Below are positions 1-5,516 of a stretch of DNA of 8,620 nt, piece after piece (the stretch's first letter is position 1; each line of letters starts with the position of its first letter). Position numbers and translations under genes: made by a program. Under the pieces are notes generated by a model, which made no database searches, was not told where the DNA came from, and was given only the letters and a program-made list of their open reading frames with translations. Source of the stretch: Syntrophaceae bacterium UBA4059 (GTDB lineage: Bacteria > Desulfobacterota > Syntrophia > Syntrophales > Smithellaceae); NCBI GenBank assembly GCA_002382045.1, contig DFZJ01000167.1, positions 1 to 8,620 on the forward strand, written 5' to 3'.

Positions 1-444
1 ATCCCGTCAGGCAATTCAATAGCGTTTCTCAATACACTGCGTTTGTCACGGATCACCGGGGATGTCGAGATGGACGAAAGAGCGCACGAAATTTACAGAG
101 CTTTTTGTGGTGAGGCGGATGCGATGCCGACAGCTTTTACGCAATTTCTCTGTGGACTGGACTTTGCCATCGGTCCATCAAGCGAAGTGATCATTGTCGG
201 AAATATGGATCATTCCGACACGCAAATGCTGTTGAAGGTTTTAAGAAGCCATTATGTACCGAATAAGATCGTTGTCTTCCGCCCCGAGCATTCAGCCCAG
301 CATGATATTGAAACCATTGCTCCGTTTGTGCAGTCGCATGCCAGCGTCAACGGTCAGGCGACCGCTTACGTCTGTTCGAACTTTACCTGTTCGCTGCCGA
401 CGAATGATCCGGACCAGATGATGGCGTTGTTGAATAAAAAGTAG
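1..444 (+). CDS. DUF255/YyaL-type thioredoxin-domain protein, C-terminal part (5' truncated)
   Basis: Only the last 147 codons are in the window. The frame is open from base 1 and reads IPSGNSIAFLNTLRLSRITGD, so the gene begins upstream; the TTG at 43 is an internal codon. Two stretches recall the DUF255 (YyaL/SPATA20-like) family: the 'PSGNS..A..L.RL.R.TGD' segment, part of the alpha/alpha-barrel region, and the C-terminal 'ATAYVCSNFTCSLPTNDPDQM', where family members usually end with an AYVC.NF.C..P..DP pattern. These proteins carry an N-terminal thioredoxin-like domain followed by a glycoside-hydrolase-like (alpha/alpha)6 fold. Their biochemical role is unsettled. The thioredoxin part lies outside the window, so its redox motif cannot be judged. 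The TAG stop lies inside the left arm of the hairpin at 441-488. The gene converges with the minus-strand unit on its right. Family assignment is from remembered motifs and is fairly secure. Confidence 0.85.
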   Translation: MPSGNSIAFLNTLRLSRITGDVEMDERAHEIYRAFCGEADAMPTAFTQFLCGLDFAIGPSSEVIIVGNMDHSDTQMLLKVLRSHYVPNKIVVFRPEHSAQHDIETIAPFVQSHASVNGQATAYVCSNFTCSLPTNDPDQMMALLNKK

Positions 445-488
445 GGAACGGTTTGAAATAACCTAAAGGTCACAATACCGTTCCCTAC
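433..488 (-). terminator. Rho-independent terminator of the minus-strand unit
   Basis: A perfect 12-bp inverted repeat, GTAGGGAACGGT (441-452) and its complement ACCGTTCCCTAC (477-488), encloses a 24-nt loop. Read on the minus strand, the stem is followed at once by TTTTTATT (440-433), the expected U-tract. On the plus strand the stem is followed by ACAAAAAGG, so it should end only leftward transcription efficiently. The loop holds a second small palindrome, ACCT-AA-AGGT (461-470). The stem also contains the TAG stop codon of the left-hand plus-strand gene. It lies about 10 bases beyond the TAA of the DUF2845 gene, as expected for the end of that transcript. Confidence 0.85.
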
Positions 489-497
489 AAAAAGGTC

Positions 498-860
498 TTA
501 TTTCCCCAGGCAGTCGGATCTGCCTTTTCCCCGGCCTTCGTTTGATTCTTTGGTCAGTTTGCCGTTTTCAAACGTCAGAGCATAGATATAATCGTTGTCG
601 CCGCAGTTGTAGTACCAGATATCAACTTTGTTGGCGCATTTTTTATATTTCTTTACTTTTCCGTCTTTGTCTGTGCGGGTGGATGCCTGACGTCCTTCGC
701 AGGCTTTTTCTTTTGAGGTGGGTTTGCCGCAGGTTGTAGTAACCTGCACCTTGGAGGCGCCGCTCGTGATCAGGCCGGAACCGCAGCGAAAAGCCAGCAC
801 GTCTGTACTGACAAAACATAAAAGAACAAAACTGAACAGTACAATTTGAATAGTTTTCAT
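498..860 (-). CDS. Small exported DUF2845-like protein with six mature cysteines
   Basis: A 120-residue protein. Residues 1-23 form a signal peptide: basic start MKTIQ, hydrophobic core IVLFSFVLLCFV, and a likely signal peptidase I site at VLA-F. C15 in the core is not in a lipobox. The mature part has the DUF2845 pattern: 'FRCGSGLITSGASKVQV...CGKPT' near the start and 'VDIWYYNCG..DYIYALTFENGKL' towards the end (residues 79-102). DUF2845 proteins are small, exported and of unknown function. Mature cysteines lie at 26, 44, 54, 75, 86 and 117, an even number that would allow three disulfides, and the region 46-75 is rich in lysine. The ATG follows the stop of the upstream methyltransferase gene by three bases. 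Its Shine-Dalgarno, AGGAAGAAAGGA, lies inside the last codons of that gene, so the two are probably co-translated. It is the last gene before the terminator. Function is unknown; a periplasmic location is inferred. Confidence 0.8.
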   Translation of the reverse strand: MKTIQIVLFSFVLLCFVSTDVLAFRCGSGLITSGASKVQVTTTCGKPTSKEKACEGRQASTRTDKDGKVKKYKKCANKVDIWYYNCGDNDYIYALTFENGKLTKESNEGRGKGRSDCLGK

Positions 861-863
861 TTA

Positions 864-1808
864 TTATCCTTTCTTCCTGGAGTTATTAATGAGCACTAAA
901 TATTCATATTTGTGAAGATCATAAATAAACTGCTGGAGGATTTCCTGCTCGTCGGAAAGCGGTGTAGCCGAACGCAGAGCAGCCCGGACTTTATCATTCA
1001 AAGCGATGGGCAGGATGTCGATATATTGGCCGCGGAATATTTTATAGCGGCAGGCCCGTGCGATTTTTTCCAGATGGGAAAATTTGATGGTGAATTCATC
1101 ATGGCCCTGAAGAGAAATTTTTTCGGGATTGCCTGCCGCAGTAAAATTACGATGGGGGAACGTGGGATCGCTGTAGGACGTTTCACAGCTGTGTTCACTT
1201 AAATAAATATAAGGGATGGCGGCGCCGCATATTTTTTCCATAACCTCCAGCGCCCCGATGTTGATATTTTCAGCGGGGGTGAATTGAAGATCGTATGCTT
1301 TCATGTAATCGGCAACTCGGCTTAAAGATCGAATCGTGTCAGGATCATTTTGTTCTGCTTGGTTTTGCTGGAAGAACAGTGTGGGAAAATCGCCAAGATT
1401 TTCGTTCAGAATAACGAGATCAAAAGCTCGCAGATCGGTCACGGGCATTTTTAAAAAATCCATCTCCTGGTAATTTACGGGATATCCGGTCAATGTTTCC
1501 CTCTGCTTTTGCAGCAGAAGAGGTGAAATGTCCAACAGGGTTGCCTGAAGGTTCGGGTTAAGATTCAGAAAGTCCTTCATCAAATACCCGAGGCCGCCGC
1601 CGACTTCCAGAACGGTTTTTAAGCGCGCAAGCGGAATCTTATCTTCCAGAAAGTGAAAAAGTTGCGCACCGAATGGTGCATTGTGTAACAGGGCGCGGCG
1701 GCAGGGGCTGTTCTCCGGATAAAGCGCGTTTACGACCGTCAGCTCCCAGCCCAGAGAATTCAATGTGTGGATGTGATAATCGTCTGTTGTGTTTAACTTA
1801 TAGCTCAT
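864..1808 (-). CDS. Class I SAM-dependent methyltransferase, divergent MidA/NDUFAF7-like
   Basis: A 314-residue soluble protein with a Rossmann-type methyltransferase core. Motif I is VLEVGGGLGY (residues 66-75), the post-I acidic residue is D93 in TLLDIS, and the motif II/IV strand is FDLVILNENLGDFP (129-142). The order and wording recall the MidA/NDUFAF7 family (PF02636): 'PFG..L..FL' before motif I, 'LEVGGGLGYLMKDFL', then 'DISPLLLQKQRETL' (compare the family's E.SP.LR..Q...L), then NE..GDFP where the family has NE..DALP. NDUFAF7 methylates an arginine of a complex I subunit; whether this protein does so cannot be told from sequence. The ATG at 1808 has no close Shine-Dalgarno (nearest AGGAAAG is about 24 bases away), and an in-frame TAA six codons upstream rules out a longer form. 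It is the middle gene of the unit, 103 bases after the VKOR fusion. Methyltransferase fold is confident; subfamily and substrate are inference. Confidence 0.75.
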   Translation of the reverse strand: MSYKLNTTDDYHIHTLNSLGWELTVVNALYPENSPCRRALLHNAPFGAQLFHFLEDKIPLARLKTVLEVGGGLGYLMKDFLNLNPNLQATLLDISPLLLQKQRETLTGYPVNYQEMDFLKMPVTDLRAFDLVILNENLGDFPTLFFQQNQAEQNDPDTIRSLSRVADYMKAYDLQFTPAENINIGALEVMEKICGAAIPYIYLSEHSCETSYSDPTFPHRNFTAAGNPEKISLQGHDEFTIKFSHLEKIARACRYKIFRGQYIDILPIALNDKVRAALRSATPLSDEQEILQQFIYDLHKYEYLVLINNSRKKG

Positions 1809-1828
1809 AGGCTGAAAGATATGTTATC

Positions 1829-1862
1829 CGCTTTCCTGAAGATTGTGCAACCGGAGAAAGCG
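1829..1862. repeat. Inverted repeat in the gap between methyltransferase and VKOR genes
   Basis: CGCTTTC (1829-1835) and GAAAGCG (1856-1862) can pair over a 20-nt loop, 21 bases before the methyltransferase start on the transcribed (minus) strand. No T-run follows on either strand, so it does not look like a terminator. The only purine-rich Shine-Dalgarno-like stretch before the methyltransferase gene (AGGAAAG) falls partly inside the downstream arm on the minus strand. Pairing could therefore limit translation, but a stem this short may be chance. Confidence 0.3.
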
Positions 1863-1885
1863 TTCCTGATAACTTAAACGCCACC

Positions 1886-1913
1886 ATCCACTATCCACTA
1901 TCCACTATCCACT
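1886..1913. repeat. Tandem heptamer repeat, four copies of ATCCACT
   Basis: Four perfect head-to-tail copies of the 7-mer ATCCACT (minus strand AGTGGAT) occupy this stretch, followed by the partial copy ATTC. The TAG stop of the VKOR fusion (1914-1912) straddles the edge of the right-most copy, so the repeat forms the start of the 3' untranslated part between that gene and the methyltransferase gene. Seven is not a multiple of three, but gain or loss of copies would leave the reading frame untouched because the stop comes first. Such short tandem repeats can vary in copy number between strains. Confidence 0.9.
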
Positions 1914-2952
1914 ATTCCCGCTTCCCCTTGGGGAATCTTTTCTGAAGTTCCGGAATAAGCTCGGTTCGAATATGTTCCGAATCAACGTATTTTCGTGAGT
2001 AAGCGCTGGAGAAACGCAGGATGCAGGTTGGTGTCTGATTGATTTCATGCTGTTTGATCAAAGCCGACCATTGATTAAAGACAGGTTTGGGATCCGTGGC
2101 TTGCAAAGCGATATTTTTCGATTGCAGGGTGGCCGAAAGAACGTTTTCCTGATCAACTTTCTTCTGCGAGGCCAGAGAAAAAAGAATATTTCTTGCTTTT
2201 AAAACATTTTGATAGCCTTTGTCAGCAGCGACGGCGGAAAGGAAATATTTTGCATAGAGGCCGGTTTCCTTATGACCGGGAAAATCGACAAAAGTAATTT
2301 TAACATCACCTCTGGCCAGAAGCCTTGCCAGTTCGGGCTCCAGTTCCTTTTCGACGGATTGACAGGGTGGACAAAAATAATCCGTGAAAATGATGAGCTC
2401 CCATGCGCCTTTGCCATAGGACGGGACAGTCGGGTGGTCGGCGGCATAGGCGGGTGTGGCCGACCCGGAAAAGGAAAAGCTGACGAATAGATAGCCGATA
2501 ATCATCATGACCAGCAGAGGGATCCGCTGATGATTGGTGAAAGGGATTTCCGCTTCGCCGAAAGCGTAGATCATTTTTTGATATCTCTTATTCAACATGA
2601 TGGACCGCTCATAGTTAATCACATACATCAGTAGAATCATGATGCCGAAAGACAGACAAAATGGGCAGAAAACATTTTCCGACACTTGAAAAGAAACCAG
2701 ATAGACTTCCACGCCAATGCCCGTTGCGACCAGCATTTGCAATAAATCCGACTGTTTTAAAAGCGCCAGAATGATGACGGCGGTCATGTAAGCCACGCCC
2801 ACGTACTTCAGGTCCATACCGAAAATATCACCCCGGAGATAGGAGCAGGACGTGTCGCAAATGGTGTAAAAAGCCATCAACCCGATGCCGATTATACCCA
2901 GCAGGACGGTGATCATAAAACGATGTTCAATGAGTAACCGGTAGGGGTGCAT
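1912..2952 (-). CDS. VKOR-DsbA-like fusion: membrane disulfide-bond forming enzyme
   Basis: A 346-residue membrane protein in two parts. Residues 13-113 form a four-helix vitamin K epoxide reductase (VKOR) domain. It has the outer pair C32/C36 (CDTSC), the typical 'IFGMDLKYVGVAY' segment and the quinone-side CPFC (C96, C99). A fifth membrane segment (144-162) leads to an exported thioredoxin/DsbA-like domain with 'FTDYFCPPC' (C194, C197), 'FVDFPGH' and a cis-proline loop NQTPT (P308). In known bacterial VKOR homologues the membrane domain passes electrons from a thioredoxin partner to quinone, replacing DsbB; here the partner is fused. Expected role: formation of disulfides in periplasmic proteins. 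All six redox cysteines are present. Start: ATG with AGAGGAAA eight bases upstream, about 26 bases after a predicted transcription start. It is the first gene of the unit, and its TAG stop falls in the heptamer repeat. The family call is strong; oxidase rather than isomerase function is inferred from the intact VKOR part. Confidence 0.9.
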   Translation of the reverse strand: MHPYRLLIEHRFMITVLLGIIGIGLMAFYTICDTSCSYLRGDIFGMDLKYVGVAYMTAVIILALLKQSDLLQMLVATGIGVEVYLVSFQVSENVFCPFCLSFGIMILLMYVINYERSIMLNKRYQKMIYAFGEAEIPFTNHQRIPLLVMMIIGYLFVSFSFSGSATPAYAADHPTVPSYGKGAWELIIFTDYFCPPCQSVEKELEPELARLLARGDVKITFVDFPGHKETGLYAKYFLSAVAADKGYQNVLKARNILFSLASQKKVDQENVLSATLQSKNIALQATDPKPVFNQWSALIKQHEINQTPTCILRFSSAYSRKYVDSEHIRTELIPELQKRFPKGKRE

Positions 2953-2984
2953 CTGCTATTTCCTCTGAGAAGAAATTTTGGGTG

Positions 2985-3013
2985 AGTATAAATATTGAGA
3001 ATGACAATGTCAA
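2985..3013 (-). promoter_or_regulatory. Sigma70-type promoter of the VKOR-methyltransferase-DUF2845 unit
   Basis: On the minus strand there is a perfect -35 box TTGACA (3013-3008), a 17-base spacer and a -10 box TATACT (2990-2985), five of six to consensus. Transcription would start near 2978, giving a leader of about 26 bases that includes the AGAGGAAA ribosome site of the VKOR fusion. No other good promoter is visible further down the unit, so this probably serves all three genes. Confidence 0.8.
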
Positions 3014-3039
3014 CACAATGTTCTGAAAAAAATTATGCC

Positions 3040-3068
3040 TTGACAAGGTTTACGTGCTTATTCATAGT
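3040..3068 (+). promoter_or_regulatory. Sigma70-type promoter of the addB-addA-like operon
   Basis: A perfect -35 box TTGACA (3040-3045), a 17-base spacer and a -10-like CATAGT (3063-3068, four of six matches). The predicted start near 3075 leaves about 25 bases to the first possible ATG (3099) and about 50 to the preferred one (3126). It stands back to back with the opposite-strand promoter, with 26 bases between the two -35 boxes. I see no LexA-type operator in this gap. Confidence 0.6.
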
Positions 3069-3115
3069 TTCCTCCCATAAAGAAAATAGGCGGGAGACAT
3101 GATCATCGGTGCAAC

Positions 3116-3128
3116 AGGAGACAACATG
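3116..3128 (+). promoter_or_regulatory. Shine-Dalgarno site that decides the addB-like start
   Basis: AGGAG (3116-3120) stands five bases before ATG at 3126, an ideal arrangement. The upstream in-frame ATG at 3099 has GGGAG only two bases away, too close for good use, although a GGCGG stretch (3089-3093) sits at a workable distance. I therefore prefer 3126, which removes nine residues (MIIGATGDN) that add no recognisable motif. Confidence 0.6.
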
Positions 3129-5516
3129 TCACAATATTCTGAAAAGTTAATTGCGCTTCTTCGTAAGGACTATCCCGATCTTTCCGATTGGACGATCATC
3201 TGTGCAAACGAAAGGGCTGTTGATCCGGTGCAGCATCTTATCCACACTGAACTGGGTGGGATTCTTCCCCGAATAGAAGGGCTCAACTCCTACATCACCG
3301 TCAAGATCACTGAAAATTCAAACCTGAAACCCATCCCGGGCGATGAGCGGTTGCTTTACTTTATCCAGTTCATGGCGGAAAGGTTTCCTGATGAAGCCTA
3401 TCCTGCGCGCCGCGCCGCAAGCCTGCTGCCGTTGATGATCCATCTGTCGGAATATGGCGTCGGGAAGGATACGATCGCGGGATCCGAACGGTTTACCGAG
3501 GACGAGTGGGGCAGGCTTGAAGAATACCTGGACACGCTTCAGACTTTTCGACAGTGGCTTTCCGGAAGAAATCTTTTCATGACGGAACTGGAAGTGGCTT
3601 CGCTTCATAAGATGATCCCCGGAGAAAAGGAAATATTTATGGGGCTTCCCGGGATAACGCCGGTGACGGATCGGTTCTACAGAAGCATTAAAAAAGAAAG
3701 ATTACTGATTGATAAACCGCTTTACGGCAAAGAACTGGCCGGGTTGGCTAAACTCCCGTTTGATTCGGCGAAAAACCTGGCCGGGTCATTCGGCGGCGAA
3801 GTCAAGCCGTCGGACGGCGCAGGCATCGATATGGTCAAGCTGGCCGGGCTTCATGCCATGGTTGACCTGGTTACCCTGGAGGTTTCCAGTTTCCTTAAAG
3901 AGCGGTCGGGAACGGATCAACTGATGATCTATCTGCTTGATGAGTCGCTCACCACGATGCTCTGGAACAGATCGCTTCGACTGTTCGCCAAGGCCGTCAA
4001 TCTGGCTGTCTGGTTGCCCTTTTCGACAACGTCGGCCGGAAGAAGACTTTTAACCGAGATAGAAGCGGCTGAAAAAACGGGCATGATGCCCGATTTCAGA
4101 AAATATGCTCTGTCCTGTGCCGTGGAATTGTCAAAAAACAGAGAAAATTATGTCCGCGAGGCGTGTGAGGCGCTGGAGACGGCTGTATCTTTTTCCACCC
4201 TTCTGGACGATTGGAAAGAGAGGCTGGGGCGAAATCTAACCGATGCCGCGAAGATGCTGCTCGAAACAAGAAAATTTCGTATCACGGGAAGCCGGTCGGC
4301 GCCGGTGCAGGTGGTCGGTTTCGGTCACGTATCAGGAGAAAAATTCAGCAGGTGTTTGATCCTGCCACTGGACAACGGCATCATGCCGACGCAGCCTTTT
4401 GAAGGGCCTTTCATCAATCCAGTGCATGTTCCGCGGATGAGAAAAAGCGTATTTGAATACGAAGACCTGATTTTCAGGCAGATCCTGGCACAAGGTGACT
4501 CCATTAAAATAGCAGCGGTTGATGACCAAATCAGGGAAAGAACGCCGAGCTATTATATGAGCCTTCTTGCGCAGGAGTTCGGAAAACCAATTACGACGCT
4601 GGTCTTTAAAGAATCAGTGCCTGAAAGGCAAGATGGTCAAAAGCCCGCGATACCGGTTGATGATCTTCTGCGGGACAGACTTAAAGAATTTACTTATTCT
4701 TATTCAAGCCTTTCCAAAATTCTGGCGTGCCCGTTTTTATTTTACCATCAATATATACTCGGCATTACCCCCCCTGCCTATATGGATGACGATGAAAAAA
4801 TAAACATGCGGATGGGCACTTTTATTCATCAATTCCTTCAGCAGCTTTCAACCGGCAGAAAGGATCTGCTTGACAACTGGGAGGTGCTTTTTGATGAACT
4901 CTGGGAAAGCGATGAGAATGAAGCATTAAGGAATGTTGAAGGCATCAATATTTACATGCTGAATGCAAAAATATTATTGCAGGAAATATATGAAGACGAG
5001 ATGAAATCAGATCAGCGAATCCTGTTTGCCGACAATGCCCTGTCGTGCGAGAAAAAATTCAGCGGCATGATCGCCGGTCGCTATAAGATAACGGGACGGT
5101 CGGACCGGTTGGCAAAGATTGCGGGGCGCGCCGAGGTGATTGATTTTAAGTATTCAAAAAAGCAAAGCAGGTTTCAAATTCCCGCCGGAGGAGCAACCGT
5201 GCTTGCGCGTTTTACAGAAAAAGGCATTCTGCATCCCGCCGCGCAGCTGATGATTTATCAGCATTTTAATCAAGACGTTGCAGGGGCCCGCTTTTATTTT
5301 CTGAAAGAATCGTCAAAAGATCGGGACATGGCTCTTCCACCGGAGCAAAGTGCCGATGCGGATGAACTGATGTCCGCCATAGCGGCGCGTCTTGATGCCA
5401 TCATCGGAGGCAGTGAGCTTGCGCCTGATCATGACTGTCAGGAATGTCCATTCTGCCTGTTCCAGTCATTGTGCGGCAGAGATGACTATTATAAGGCCGC
5501 AAGGGGGAATAACTGA
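3126..5516 (+). CDS. addB: AddB-like helicase-nuclease subunit: PD-(D/E)XK nuclease with Fe-S cysteines
   Basis: A 796-residue protein (805 from the alternative ATG at 3099). Residues from about 1 to 520 resemble the inactive helicase-like half of AddB. They open with 'WTIICANERAVDPVQHLI...GILPRIEGL' and include 'LILPLDNGIMP', but no Walker A P-loop is visible. The C-terminal third is a RecB-type nuclease: 'SSLSKILACPFLFY' (C535), H568 in GTFIHQF, D660 in GRSDR, D673 and K675 in IDFK, and Q707/Y711. The end has C774, C777 and C783 (CPFC-x5-C), which with C535 reproduce the four-cysteine iron-sulfur 'staple' of AddB; C771 is an extra cysteine. Expected role: with the AddA-like partner, resection of double-strand DNA ends before RecA loading. 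It is much shorter than B. subtilis AddB (about 1,166 residues). Its TGA overlaps the next ATG by one base. Nuclease family is certain; AddB orthology rests on domain order and partner. Confidence 0.85.
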   Translation: MSQYSEKLIALLRKDYPDLSDWTIICANERAVDPVQHLIHTELGGILPRIEGLNSYITVKITENSNLKPIPGDERLLYFIQFMAERFPDEAYPARRAASLLPLMIHLSEYGVGKDTIAGSERFTEDEWGRLEEYLDTLQTFRQWLSGRNLFMTELEVASLHKMIPGEKEIFMGLPGITPVTDRFYRSIKKERLLIDKPLYGKELAGLAKLPFDSAKNLAGSFGGEVKPSDGAGIDMVKLAGLHAMVDLVTLEVSSFLKERSGTDQLMIYLLDESLTTMLWNRSLRLFAKAVNLAVWLPFSTTSAGRRLLTEIEAAEKTGMMPDFRKYALSCAVELSKNRENYVREACEALETAVSFSTLLDDWKERLGRNLTDAAKMLLETRKFRITGSRSAPVQVVGFGHVSGEKFSRCLILPLDNGIMPTQPFEGPFINPVHVPRMRKSVFEYEDLIFRQILAQGDSIKIAAVDDQIRERTPSYYMSLLAQEFGKPITTLVFKESVPERQDGQKPAIPVDDLLRDRLKEFTYSYSSLSKILACPFLFYHQYILGITPPAYMDDDEKINMRMGTFIHQFLQQLSTGRKDLLDNWEVLFDELWESDENEALRNVEGINIYMLNAKILLQEIYEDEMKSDQRILFADNALSCEKKFSGMIAGRYKITGRSDRLAKIAGRAEVIDFKYSKKQSRFQIPAGGATVLARFTEKGILHPAAQLMIYQHFNQDVAGARFYFLKESSKDRDMALPPEQSADADELMSAIAARLDAIIGGSELAPDHDCQECPFCLFQSLCGRDDYYKAARGNN

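Noticed and set aside
43..444. Complete gene starting at TTG 43
   Set aside because: The same frame is open to base 1 and encodes a conserved PSGNS...TGD segment of the family, so 43 is an internal codon.
912..1202. Plus-strand open frame opposite the methyltransferase gene
   Set aside because: It lies wholly inside a gene with clear motifs on the other strand, and its translation shows no family motif. The other overlapping frames inside the VKOR, addB-like and addA-like genes were dropped for the same reason.
1809..1858. Separate promoter for the methyltransferase gene
   Set aside because: The best pair on the minus strand (TTGCAC with TAACAT at 18 bases) matches poorly, three of six at -35, and cannot be supported.
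1829..1862. Terminator between the VKOR fusion and the methyltransferase gene
   Set aside because: The stem is only seven pairs with a 20-base loop, and no T-run follows on either strand.
1886..1913. CRISPR array or insertion-site repeat
   Set aside because: The units are seven bases long and contiguous with no spacers; there are no cas genes or transposase nearby.
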